From: Dielma fastidiosa
GTDB taxonomy: Bacteria; Bacillota_I; Bacilli_A; Erysipelotrichales; Erysipelotrichaceae
Assembly (NCBI RefSeq): GCF_000313565.1
Contig: NZ_HE578925.1
Location: 325,305 to 389,304, forward strand
DNA: 64,000 bases
Reading direction: 5' to 3'
Shown here: one piece after another, positions 34,297-42,477 of the stretch
How positions within the stretch are numbered: position 1 is the stretch's first letter
How the letters are laid out: each line of letters opens with the position of its first letter
The notes under the pieces: model-generated
Database searches by the model: none
The model's input: the letters and a program-made list of their open reading frames with translations, nothing else
Told to the model about the DNA's origin: nothing
Made by a program: the position numbers and the translations under genes

Positions 34297-35188
34297 GCAA
34301 ATTGAACGCTTCTTGAATTATATATCCCAGATTAATACGAATTCTGAGCATACCCGTGACGCATATGAACGGGATCTCCATAAATTTAGAGACTTTTTGC
34401 ATCGTGAAGGGATCGAAAAGCTGGAAATGGTTGACCGCAGTATTGTTTTGAATTATATCAGTTATCTGCGCGAAGAATGTATGCTTAAAAATAATTCGGT
34501 TTTGCGCAGGGTATCAACACTGCGCTCTTTTTATACATATTTGAATGAATACGGCATCCTTTCAGCCAATCCCTTTGTGCTTGTGAAGCTGGGCAGTGTC
34601 CGCCGGCAGGTGCCCGAGTTTTTATTTTATGATGAGCTTGACGCGCTGTTTGACAGCATTGATATTGAAACAGCGGCTGGTTTGCGTGATCGGGCGATGT
34701 TTGAATTGATCTATGCCTGCGGCTTGCGTGTCAGCGAAGCGGCAGCGCTTAAAATCAGCGATCTTGATTTCAGTGAATGTATTGTTCATATTCTTGGTAA
34801 GGGCAACAAGGAAAGAGTCGTACCTTTCCACGATGTCGCAAAGGAATTTCTGCTTCGTTATCTTCGCGAAGTAAGGCCGCTTTGGTGCGCGGATGATCAT
34901 GCTTTTGTCTTTATTAATCAGCATGGGCGGCCGCTGACTAGCCGCGGTATTCAATACATTTTGGATCAGACTGTCAAAAAAAGCGGCCTGATGCTGCGAG
35001 TTCACCCGCATATGCTGCGTCATTCATTCGCAACGCACATGCTGGATAATGGCGCTGATCTGCGTCTGGTTCAGGAGCTTTTAGGCCATGCGTCGCTGTC
35101 AACGACGCAAATTTATACGCATGTAACCCGCGAAAGGCTTAAAAATGCCTATAATAGTGCATTTCCGAGGGCAAAAGTATCAAAATAG
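34289..35188 (+). CDS. xerC: Tyrosine recombinase XerC-like
   Basis: This 299-aa tyrosine recombinase is probably one partner for chromosome-dimer resolution at dif. The N-terminal SAM-like domain (1 to about 95) holds [18 protein letters not shown]. The catalytic set is Arg in CGLRVSEAA, His and Arg in [14 protein letters not shown], His in LGHASL and Tyr in IYTHV. It overlaps trmFO by eight bases, as Bacillus codV does. Neighbourhood supports XerC rather than a mobile-element integrase. Confidence 0.92.
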   Translation: MNEQIERFLNYISQINTNSEHTRDAYERDLHKFRDFLHREGIEKLEMVDRSIVLNYISYLREECMLKNNSVLRRVSTLRSFYTYLNEYGILSANPFVLVKLGSVRRQVPEFLFYDELDALFDSIDIETAAGLRDRAMFELIYACGLRVSEAAALKISDLDFSECIVHILGKGNKERVVPFHDVAKEFLLRYLREVRPLWCADDHAFVFINQHGRPLTSRGIQYILDQTVKKSGLMLRVHPHMLRHSFATHMLDNGADLRLVQELLGHASLSTTQIYTHVTRERLKNAYNSAFPRAKVSK

Positions 35189-35190
35189 CC

Positions 35191-35219
35191 TTGCCAACAA
35201 AATCTAACTTTGTTATAAT
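35191..35219 (+). promoter_or_regulatory. Promoter of rpsB-tsf
   Basis: TTGCCA (35191-35196) and TATAAT (35214-35219) have a 17-bp spacer. Confidence 0.8.
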
Positions 35220-35226
35220 TGTAAAG

Positions 35227-35335
35227 CACGTTAATACGTGAGAAACACACACATCATGGATTCATTGATCCGTGCCCTTGACTAAAGACTGTCACTACAG
35301 GGTTATCAATGCTAGAAATGATGGAGGTAAAACGG
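35227..35335 (+). promoter_or_regulatory. Structured rpsB leader, possible S2 autoregulation site
   Basis: About 120 nt separate the promoter from rpsB. They hold a CACGT/ACGTG hairpin (35227-35240) and a CATGGAT/ATCCGTG hairpin, followed by CCCTTG...CAGGG. Long rpsB leaders often carry autoregulatory folds, but I cannot match a named family. Confidence 0.4.
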
Positions 35336-35345
35336 AGGAATTAAA

Positions 35346-36293
35346 ATGGCTGTTGTTTCAATGAGAAAATTATTAGAAGCTGGCGTTCATTTCGGACATC
35401 AAACTAGAAGATGGAATCCTAAAATGAAACCAAACATTTATGCATCAAGAAATGGTGTATATATCATTAACCTGGAAAAGACAATCGAACAAATCGATAC
35501 AGCTTATGAAGCAATGAAGGACATTGCTGAAAAAGGCGGTAAGGTTTTATTCGTAGGAACTAAAAAGCAGGCTCAGCAAATCGTTGTTGACGAAGCTTTG
35601 CGCTCAGGTTCATTCTTTGTTAACCAAAGATGGCTGGGTGGTTTATTAACTAACTTCCGCACAATTCAAAAACGTGTTAAACGTTTAATTGAAATTGAAG
35701 AAATGGAAGCAAGCGGTCTGATCGATGTATATCCTAAGAAGGAAATCGCTCAAATCAAAAAAGAAAAAGCTAAATTAGAAAACTTCCTGGGCGGTATTAA
35801 AGAAATGAAGAAACTGCCTAACGCAATCTTCGTTATCGATCCAAAAGAAGAACACAATGCAGTTGCGGAAGCTAAGAAATTAGGTATCCCTGTATTTGCA
35901 ATGGTAGATACTAACTGTGATCCTGAAGCTGTTGATTACCCAATCGCATCAAATGATGACGGCAACAGTTCTGTGAAGCTGATCGTTGAATTAATGGCTG
36001 ATGCTATCGTTGAAGCTAAGGGCGGTCTGCTTTCAGTTGCTCATAACATCGAAGAAGGCGAAGATATCACAATGGCTGATGTAATCGTTAATGTTGAAGA
36101 AAAAATCGCTGAAAACGATCGTCGCCGCCGTCAGAGAAATGAAGAACGCCGTGCAGCACAAGCTAACCGTCGTCCTTACAACAGAGACAACCGTAATGGT
36201 AACGGCCCTCGCAGCGGCAAACCTTTCGTAAAGAAAGAAACTGTAAAACCAGCAGCAACAACTGAAGCTGCACCAGCTCCGGCTGCTGAATAA
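35346..36293 (+). CDS. rpsB: Ribosomal protein S2
   Basis: This 315-aa protein of the 30S subunit has the S2 core (1 to about 240) with [29 protein letters not shown] and [12 protein letters not shown]. About 55 extra C-terminal residues are low-complexity: Arg/Asn-rich, then Ala/Pro/Glu-rich (ending APAPAAE). Most bacterial S2 proteins are 230-260 residues. ACGGAGGAA precedes the ATG. It is co-transcribed with tsf. Confidence 0.97.
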   Translation: MAVVSMRKLLEAGVHFGHQTRRWNPKMKPNIYASRNGVYIINLEKTIEQIDTAYEAMKDIAEKGGKVLFVGTKKQAQQIVVDEALRSGSFFVNQRWLGGLLTNFRTIQKRVKRLIEIEEMEASGLIDVYPKKEIAQIKKEKAKLENFLGGIKEMKKLPNAIFVIDPKEEHNAVAEAKKLGIPVFAMVDTNCDPEAVDYPIASNDDGNSSVKLIVELMADAIVEAKGGLLSVAHNIEEGEDITMADVIVNVEEKIAENDRRRRQRNEERRAAQANRRPYNRDNRNGNGPRSGKPFVKKETVKPAATTEAAPAPAAE

Positions 36294-36331
36294 TTACCAC
36301 TTCGAAATTTACGAACAAGGAGGAAAATCAA

Positions 36332-37222
36332 ATGGCAATTACTGCTCAAGATGTAAAAGCACTTCGCGATAAGACAGGTGCTGGTATGATGGACTGCAAA
36401 AAAGCATTGACAGAATGCGATGGCGATATTGATAAAGCAAGCGAATGGCTTCGTGAAAAGGGTATCGCAAAGGCTGCTAAAAAAGCTGACCGCATTGCTG
36501 CTGAAGGTGCAACCCGCGTTGCTGTAGATGGCAACACCGCTGTTGTATTTGAAGTTAACTCAGAAACTGACTTCGTTGCTAAGAATGAACAATTCCTGGC
36601 ATTAATGAATCAGGTACAAAACCTGCTGCTGAGCGCTAAACCAGCTTCTATGGAAGCGGCACTGGCTGCTGAAGCAGATGGCAAGACTTTAGAAACTTTA
36701 GTTACTGAAGCGACTGCTACAATCGGTGAAAAAATTACTTTCCGCCGTTTCGCAATCGTTGAAAAAGCTGATGATGAAGCTTTCGGCGCTTATATTCACA
36801 TGGGTGGCAAGATTTCAGCTTTATCCGTAATTTCTGGTACTGACACAGCTGTTGCAAAGGATATCGCTATGCAGGTAGCTTCAATGAGTCCGCAATTCGT
36901 ATCACGCGATGATATGCCTGCTGAATTCATTGAAAATGAAAGACACGTACAATTAGAAATCTTAAAGAACGATGCTTCTTTAGCTTCTAAGCCTGAAAAA
37001 GTATTACACGGTATCGTTGAAGGCCGTCTGACTAAATCTTTACAGGAAATGTGCTTAGTAGATCAGGTTTACTTCAAGAACCCTGATTTAAAAGTAGGTC
37101 AATACCTGAAAGAAAACAATGCAGTTTGTAAATCATTCATCCGCTATGCAGTAGGTGAAGGTATTGAAAAACGCAGTGAAAACTTTGCTGATGAAGTAAT
37201 GAATCAGATCAAAGGCAACTAA
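36332..37222 (+). CDS. tsf: Elongation factor Ts
   Basis: This 296-aa guanine-nucleotide exchange factor recycles EF-Tu. The N-terminal UBA-like segment LRDKTGAGMMDCKKAL is diagnostic, and the EF-Tu-contacting segment FEVNSETDFVAKN is present. Length is standard. It is 38 bp after rpsB with its own ACAAGGAGG site, and ends at a strong terminator. Confidence 0.97.
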   Translation: MAITAQDVKALRDKTGAGMMDCKKALTECDGDIDKASEWLREKGIAKAAKKADRIAAEGATRVAVDGNTAVVFEVNSETDFVAKNEQFLALMNQVQNLLLSAKPASMEAALAAEADGKTLETLVTEATATIGEKITFRRFAIVEKADDEAFGAYIHMGGKISALSVISGTDTAVAKDIAMQVASMSPQFVSRDDMPAEFIENERHVQLEILKNDASLASKPEKVLHGIVEGRLTKSLQEMCLVDQVYFKNPDLKVGQYLKENNAVCKSFIRYAVGEGIEKRSENFADEVMNQIKGN

Positions 37223-37233
37223 TTTAAACTGAA

Positions 37234-37274
37234 AAGGCATTGGTGATTCATTAGAATCATCGATGCTTTTTTTT
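37234..37274 (+). terminator. Terminator of rpsB-tsf
   Basis: A long stem (GGCATTGGTGATTC with GAATCATCGATGC, imperfect) around ATTA is followed by eight T residues. Confidence 0.88.
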
Positions 37275-37326
37275 CATCTGCTGCCGAAGCAGTTCTGTTA
37301 TGAACAAGATTTTTCGTGAATGAGTG

Positions 37327-37355
37327 TTGTAACTGAAGGCTTTATCTAGTATAAT
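37327..37355 (+). promoter_or_regulatory. Promoter of pyrH-frr
   Basis: TTGTAA (37327-37332) and TATAAT (37350-37355) have a 17-bp spacer. Confidence 0.75.
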
Positions 37356-37427
37356 TGTTATGGTAGAAACGTGTGTTTAAAACCGGTCTATCTTTAAAGA
37401 GATGTAGCGAAAAGGTGGAAAATAACA

Positions 37428-38141
37428 ATGTATAAAAGAGTTTTGCTGAAGTTGAGCGGGGAAGCGTTGTCTTCACCGGGTAATTCATTTGATCCCCAGA
37501 TTTTAAAGGGACTAGCAAGAGAATTAAAAGAGGTGGCTGAGTTAGGCGTTGATCTGGCTATTGTAGTCGGCGGCGGTAATTTCATCCGCGGTAAATTATG
37601 TGAACAGATGGGTCTGGAAAGAACTCAGGCCGATTATATGGGTATGCTGGCAACCGTAATCAACGCGCTGGCAGTACAGAACGCGCTTGAACAGGAGAAC
37701 GTGCCTACTCGAGTGCAGTCAGCAATTGAAATGAATAAGGTCGCAGAACCATTCATTTTAAGAAGAGCGCTTCGTCATTTGGAAAAGGGACGGGTTGTCA
37801 TCTTCGGCGCCGGTACCGGTAATCCTTATTTTTCAACGGATACGACAGCCGCTTTAAGAGCCAGTGAAATTAACGCTGATGTCATCTTAATGGCTAAAAA
37901 CGGTGTAGACGGCGTTTATTCAGCTGATCCGAAGATTGACAAGAATGCGGTGCGCTATCAGTCACTTACATATATGGATCTGATTCAGCAAAATCTCCAT
38001 GTCATGGATACGACAGCCACTTCAATGTGTATGGATAATGACATTGATCTGATCGTATTTAATATGAACGAACCCGGCAATATTCTAAAAGCTGTCAAGG
38101 GTGAAGTAAATGGTACATTAATTACCAAGAAAGGACAATAA
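37428..38141 (+). CDS. pyrH: UMP kinase
   Basis: This 237-aa kinase makes UDP from UMP for nucleotide synthesis. The amino-acid-kinase fold shows [21 protein letters not shown] and [20 protein letters not shown], all typical. It is the first gene of a pair with frr (two bases apart), the standard rpsB-tsf-pyrH-frr order. AAAGGTGGAA precedes the ATG. Confidence 0.97.
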   Translation: MYKRVLLKLSGEALSSPGNSFDPQILKGLARELKEVAELGVDLAIVVGGGNFIRGKLCEQMGLERTQADYMGMLATVINALAVQNALEQENVPTRVQSAIEMNKVAEPFILRRALRHLEKGRVVIFGAGTGNPYFSTDTTAALRASEINADVILMAKNGVDGVYSADPKIDKNAVRYQSLTYMDLIQQNLHVMDTTATSMCMDNDIDLIVFNMNEPGNILKAVKGEVNGTLITKKGQ

Positions 38142-38143
38142 TT

Positions 38144-38689
38144 ATGAAGGAAATCTTAGATAATGCAACAGTAAAAATGAACAAAGCAATCGAAAGTCTG
38201 CACGGCAATCTGGCTACAATCAGAACCGGCAGAGCGAATCCGCAGATTTTAGACCGTGTGCATATTGATTATTACGGAAGCTCTACACCGATCAATCAGG
38301 TGAGCAGCATTTCAGTAGTGGAGGGCCGTCAGCTTTGCATTAAGCCTTTTGATAAATCGATTATGAAGGAAATTGAAAAGGCGATTGAAGTGGCTGATTT
38401 AGGTTTAGTGCCGCAGAATGACGGTACGATGATTCGTATTAATGTTCCGGCTCTTACAGAAGACCGCCGCCGTGAATTAAGTAAGTCAGCAAGCAAGATG
38501 GGTGAAGAAGCGAAGGTAGCGATTCGTAACGTGCGCCGTGAAGCAAATGATGCGGTTAAGAAGAATAAGGAATTACCGGAGGATCAGGCTAAGCAGGCGA
38601 ATGAAAAGATTCAGAAGCTGACTGATGAATTCGTTAAGAAAATTGATACGATCGTGGATGAAAAATCCAAGGAGATCATGGCTGTTTAA
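38144..38689 (+). CDS. frr: Ribosome recycling factor
   Basis: This 181-aa factor splits the post-termination ribosome together with EF-G. The N-terminal RTGRANPQILDRVHIDYYGS and C-terminal VRREANDAVKK helices are diagnostic of its tRNA-like fold. It starts two bases after pyrH. Length is normal. Confidence 0.97.
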   Translation: MKEILDNATVKMNKAIESLHGNLATIRTGRANPQILDRVHIDYYGSSTPINQVSSISVVEGRQLCIKPFDKSIMKEIEKAIEVADLGLVPQNDGTMIRINVPALTEDRRRELSKSASKMGEEAKVAIRNVRREANDAVKKNKELPEDQAKQANEKIQKLTDEFVKKIDTIVDEKSKEIMAV

Positions 38690-38712
38690 TCCGTTGCATC
38701 ATGCAGTATTGT

Positions 38713-38739
38713 AGCCCACAGCATTGTGGGCTTTACTTT
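38713..38739 (+). terminator. Hairpin after frr
   Basis: AGCCCACA pairs perfectly with TGTGGGCT around GCAT. The T-tract is interrupted (TTTACTTT), so some read-through into uppS is expected. Confidence 0.6.
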
Positions 38740-38752
38740 AGGAGGATCACGC

Positions 38753-39460
38753 ATGGATTTACAAAGAATACCTGCTCACATTGCCATTATCATGGACGGC
38801 AATGGACGTTGGGCAAAAAAACGCGGTCTGCCGCGGACAGCCGGCCATCTTCAGGGTGCTGAAAATGTGCGCACGATTGCTAAGGAAGCGAATCGTTTAG
38901 GGGTGAAAACCTTAATTTTATATGCTTTTTCTACGGAAAACTGGAATCGGCCGGAATCGGAAATTGATTATCTCTGTAAGCTGCCGAAGATGTTTTTTTC
39001 TAAATATATTAAAGAATTAAAGGCGCTGAATATCAGGGTGTCATGTATCGGCGAATATGAGAAGTTTCCCAAAGATACCGTTACGGTGATCAAGAATGCC
39101 ATTGATGAGACAGCGATGAATACCGGTTTAAACCTTTGTTTAGCGGTAAATTACGGTGCTCGCCGGGAAATTACGCTGGCGGCGCAGCAATATGCTAAGG
39201 ATGTATTGGCTGATAAAGCATCACTGGATATCGATGAACAGGCTTTTGGTCAATATATGATGGGTGAGCATCAGGAGCTTGATTTGCTGATCCGCACATC
39301 TGGCGAAGTACGTTTATCAAATTTTTTGTTATGGCAATGCGCTTATGCGGAAATGATATTTACAGATACGGCTTGGCCTGATTTTAATGAAGCAGAGCTG
39401 CATCGCTGCCTTGAACAATATCAGCAGCGTGACCGCCGGTTTGGAGGGTTAAAGGAATGA
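38753..39460 (+). CDS. uppS: Undecaprenyl diphosphate synthase
   Basis: This 235-aa cis-prenyltransferase makes the C55 lipid carrier for peptidoglycan. The catalytic Asp is in IIMDGNGRWAKKRGLPR, and the substrate-binding motif is LLIRTSGEVRLSNFLLWQ. ATG 38753 follows TTAGGAGGATC; the frame is open farther upstream only through the hairpin. It overlaps cdsA by four bases. The uppS-cdsA-dxr-rseP run is a standard envelope lipid operon. Confidence 0.97.
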   Translation: MDLQRIPAHIAIIMDGNGRWAKKRGLPRTAGHLQGAENVRTIAKEANRLGVKTLILYAFSTENWNRPESEIDYLCKLPKMFFSKYIKELKALNIRVSCIGEYEKFPKDTVTVIKNAIDETAMNTGLNLCLAVNYGARREITLAAQQYAKDVLADKASLDIDEQAFGQYMMGEHQELDLLIRTSGEVRLSNFLLWQCAYAEMIFTDTAWPDFNEAELHRCLEQYQQRDRRFGGLKE

Positions 39461-40227
39461 AAACTCGAATCTTAACCATGTTTGCTATTCTTGCCTGTGT
39501 GATACCGGCATTATTGTTTGGCGGTATTTTGATTGACGCCTTAGTGGTTTTCATTATTGTTGTTGGTTTGCATGAGGTATGTCAGCTGAGTGAGCAGCAT
39601 TGTCCGCGCGCCGTTGAGTATTTTCTGATCGCGGCAGTCTTATTCTCACTTATTTTGGATGCCCGGCTGCGCCTGCCTTATGTTGGCTTTGTATGTATTA
39701 TATTGTTGGCAATGCCTGTCTTCAGTGAAAAAATGCTGGTGTCTGATACGTTTCTATGTATGGCGTTCGCGGCTTTTTTCGTTACCATCGGCACTGGCTT
39801 TCTGGCGATGTATAATCAGGAACCGCTGTTTATCTGGTTTATCATTCTGGCAACCTATGTCTGTGATTCCTTCGCCTACTTGTGCGGCCGCTTTTTTGGC
39901 AAGCATAAGCTATGTGTCAGAATCTCTCCGAAGAAAACGATTGAGGGAAGTATCGGCGGCTGGTTTTTCGCGGCAGTGATTTCTTTCCTGTTTGCGTATT
40001 TCTTTATTTCACATGAACATCTGCTGGCGATGGCGTTAGGCAGTATTTTCCTGCCGATTTTCGGTCAGATTGGCGACTTGGCATTTTCGGCCATTAAACG
40101 CAGCTATAAAATCAAGGATTTCGGTTATTTATTACCGGGACACGGCGGCATCCTTGACCGGGTGGATTCTTTGCTGTTTAATCTGACGGTTTTCTATCTG
40201 ATCTTTACGGCGGTGAACTTATTATGA
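39457..40227 (+). CDS. cdsA: Phosphatidate cytidylyltransferase
   Basis: This 256-aa multi-pass membrane enzyme forms CDP-diacylglycerol for phospholipid synthesis. About seven hydrophobic segments are visible. The C-terminal signature includes SPKKTIEGSIGGWF, SAIKRSYKIKDFG and LLPGHGGILDRVDSL. It overlaps uppS and dxr by four bases each. Confidence 0.96.
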   Translation: MKTRILTMFAILACVIPALLFGGILIDALVVFIIVVGLHEVCQLSEQHCPRAVEYFLIAAVLFSLILDARLRLPYVGFVCIILLAMPVFSEKMLVSDTFLCMAFAAFFVTIGTGFLAMYNQEPLFIWFIILATYVCDSFAYLCGRFFGKHKLCVRISPKKTIEGSIGGWFFAAVISFLFAYFFISHEHLLAMALGSIFLPIFGQIGDLAFSAIKRSYKIKDFGYLLPGHGGILDRVDSLLFNLTVFYLIFTAVNLL

Positions 40228-41378
40228 AACAAATCATTTTATTAGGCGCATCTGGTTCAATCGGTGAACAGACGCTGGATGTGATTCGTTCTCATCCGGA
40301 GCTGTTTGAATTAGCAGCTTTCAGTGTCCGCAGCCGATTGGCGTCAGCCTATAAAATTCTTGATGAATTTAAGGTGCGGGCAATCTGTGTTAAGGATGAA
40401 CAGGATGCCGATGAAATCAGAAAAAAATATCCGCATCTGGATATTCATATCGGTGATCAAGGTCTGCTTGAACTGGCAGCGCTACCTTATGGTGATACCT
40501 TAGTCAATGCCTTGGTGGGCTTTGTCGGCTTGCTGCCAACGCTTAAAGCGATTGAATGCCGCAAGGATATCGCGCTGGCGAATAAGGAAACCTTGATTGT
40601 CGGCGGCAAGTTTGTGAAAGCCGCGGTTAAGGAATACGGTGTTTCCCTGAAACCGATTGACAGTGAACATTCCGCGATTTTCCAGTGTTTGCAGGGCAAT
40701 GCGCATGGCAGTGTTGAAAAATTGATTATCACTGCCAGCGGCGGCAGTTTCCGTGACCGCAGCCGTGATCAGCTGCAGGGTGTTACGGTAAAAGAAGCTT
40801 TGTCACATCCTAACTGGTCAATGGGGGCAAAAATAACGATTGATTCTGCAACAATGATGAATAAAGGCTTTGAAGTTATTGAAGCGCATTACCTTTTTGA
40901 TATCGATTATGATAAAATTGAAGTGCTGCTGCATCGGGAAAGTATTGTTCATTCTTTAGTACAATACTGTGATCATGCGCTGATGGCACAATTAGGTACA
41001 GCTGATATGCGGCTGCCGATTCAGTATGCTTTGACGCATCCGGCAAGACTGCCGTTAATGAACAGTGAAACGCTGGATCTTGCGAAAATTGGTACACTGC
41101 ATTTTGAAAAGGCTGATTTTGACCGCTATCCATTGCTTGGACTGGCCTATAAGGCCGGCCGGCTTGAAGGCAATGCGTGCGCTATTATGAATGCTGCCAA
41201 TGAAGAAGCAGTAGCGTTGTTTTTGGCTGGGAAGATTACCTTCTTAGATATTGAAACTTATGTATTCAAGGCTGTAGAAAGCATTGAATTCATCGAAAAT
41301 GCTACCCTAGAGGATATTATCCGCAGTGACGGTGCTGCTAGAGCATTTGTCAATGAAGCTGTGAAAGGAGCCGTTTAA
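40224..41378 (+). CDS. dxr: 1-deoxy-D-xylulose 5-phosphate reductoisomerase
   Basis: This 384-aa NADPH enzyme commits carbon to the MEP isoprenoid pathway that feeds uppS. The NADPH loop LLGASGSIGEQTLDVI and the metal/substrate residues in PIDSEHSAIFQCL and TASGGSFRDRS are present. MNKGFEVIEAHYLF is conserved. Overlaps with cdsA (four bases) and rseP (one base) show coupling. Confidence 0.97.
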   Translation: MKQIILLGASGSIGEQTLDVIRSHPELFELAAFSVRSRLASAYKILDEFKVRAICVKDEQDADEIRKKYPHLDIHIGDQGLLELAALPYGDTLVNALVGFVGLLPTLKAIECRKDIALANKETLIVGGKFVKAAVKEYGVSLKPIDSEHSAIFQCLQGNAHGSVEKLIITASGGSFRDRSRDQLQGVTVKEALSHPNWSMGAKITIDSATMMNKGFEVIEAHYLFDIDYDKIEVLLHRESIVHSLVQYCDHALMAQLGTADMRLPIQYALTHPARLPLMNSETLDLAKIGTLHFEKADFDRYPLLGLAYKAGRLEGNACAIMNAANEEAVALFLAGKITFLDIETYVFKAVESIEFIENATLEDIIRSDGAARAFVNEAVKGAV

Positions 41379-42433
41379 TGCAATTTTTATTTAACTTTAT
41401 TATGTTTATTCTGCTGCTGATGGTAATTGTTGTTGTCCATGAATTTGGACATCTGATTACCGCAAAGCACTTTAATGTATACTGCAGCGAATTTTCAATT
41501 GGTATGGGGCCTGCCCTTTATCAAAATAAGAATAACGAGACTGTCTTCTCAATCCGTGCTTTACCGCTGGGCGGTTATGTGCAGATGGCGGGAGAAGAAG
41601 GTACAGATACGACTGGCATCCCTTATGAGCGGACAATTAAAGGCATTAAGACATGGCAGCAGGTCGTTGTTATGGCCGCCGGCGCTTTTATGAATGTTGT
41701 GCTGGCTTGGGTGATTTTTGTCGGTATCGTCATGGCCAGAGGATCGGTAGCTGGACCTGCATTGCCGGTATTATCAGGAATTATTGAGAATTCACCGGCT
41801 GAAAAGGTAGGACTTCAGCCAGGTGATGAAATCGTTAAGGTAACACTGAACGATGGTACGTCATTCATTCCGGAAACCTTTGATGATATAATTGCCCGTA
41901 CTCAGCAGAATCCTCAGGATCGAATCATTCTGACGGTTTCAAGAGCCGGACAAATCAAGGATTATATGATTACCCCTGAACTGCAGCGTGATGGCACGAC
42001 GTATCTGATCGGTATTCAGGCCAGCAGCTCTGTCATTGAGATTCAATGGTATGAAGCCTTTAAATATGGTACGATGGCAATGGGCAGCTCGATGATGCAG
42101 ATCATTTCAGCCTTAGGCAACCTTGTCAGAGGCGTGGGTCTTGAGGATATGTCAGGACCGGTTGGTATTTTCCAAGCAACGAGTCAGATCACACAATCAG
42201 GCGCCACAGCCTTTATGACATGGCTGGGTCTGTTATCTTTAAATATCGGTATCTTTAACTTGCTGCCGCTGCCGATTCTTGATGGCGGACGCATCGTTAT
42301 CGTACTGCTTGAAAAGCTGATTGGTAAGAAGCTCAGCGAAAAATGGGAAACCATTATTATGATGATTGGTGTCGCACTGGTTGTTGGCTTAATGGTATTT
42401 GTAACCTGGAATGATATTTTGCGACTGTTTTAA
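41378..42433 (+). CDS. rseP: RseP-type site-2 membrane metalloprotease
   Basis: This 351-aa intramembrane zinc protease has the active-site HEFGH (His21, Glu22, His25) in the first helix and the third zinc ligand in LPILDGGRIV near residue 297. A PDZ domain (about 125-205) lies between. Homologues (RasP/YluC) cut anti-sigma factors and leftover signal peptides, which is notable beside three signal peptidases in this window. It ends the uppS operon. Confidence 0.95.
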   Translation: MQFLFNFIMFILLLMVIVVVHEFGHLITAKHFNVYCSEFSIGMGPALYQNKNNETVFSIRALPLGGYVQMAGEEGTDTTGIPYERTIKGIKTWQQVVVMAAGAFMNVVLAWVIFVGIVMARGSVAGPALPVLSGIIENSPAEKVGLQPGDEIVKVTLNDGTSFIPETFDDIIARTQQNPQDRIILTVSRAGQIKDYMITPELQRDGTTYLIGIQASSSVIEIQWYEAFKYGTMAMGSSMMQIISALGNLVRGVGLEDMSGPVGIFQATSQITQSGATAFMTWLGLLSLNIGIFNLLPLPILDGGRIVIVLLEKLIGKKLSEKWETIIMMIGVALVVGLMVFVTWNDILRLF

Positions 42434-42438
42434 TTAAG

Positions 42439-42461
42439 CGAAGGCGATGCCTTCGTTTTTT
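42439..42461 (+). terminator. Terminator of the uppS-rseP operon
   Basis: CGAAGGC and GCCTTCG pair around GAT, followed by six T residues. Confidence 0.88.
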
Positions 42462-42477
42462 GAAGGGAGGGCTGCTT

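Noticed and set aside
34289..35188. Tyrosine recombinase as a mobile-element integrase
   Set aside because: Its overlap with trmFO and standard topA-trmFO-xerC-rpsB neighbourhood point to housekeeping Xer; no att sites or cargo are seen.
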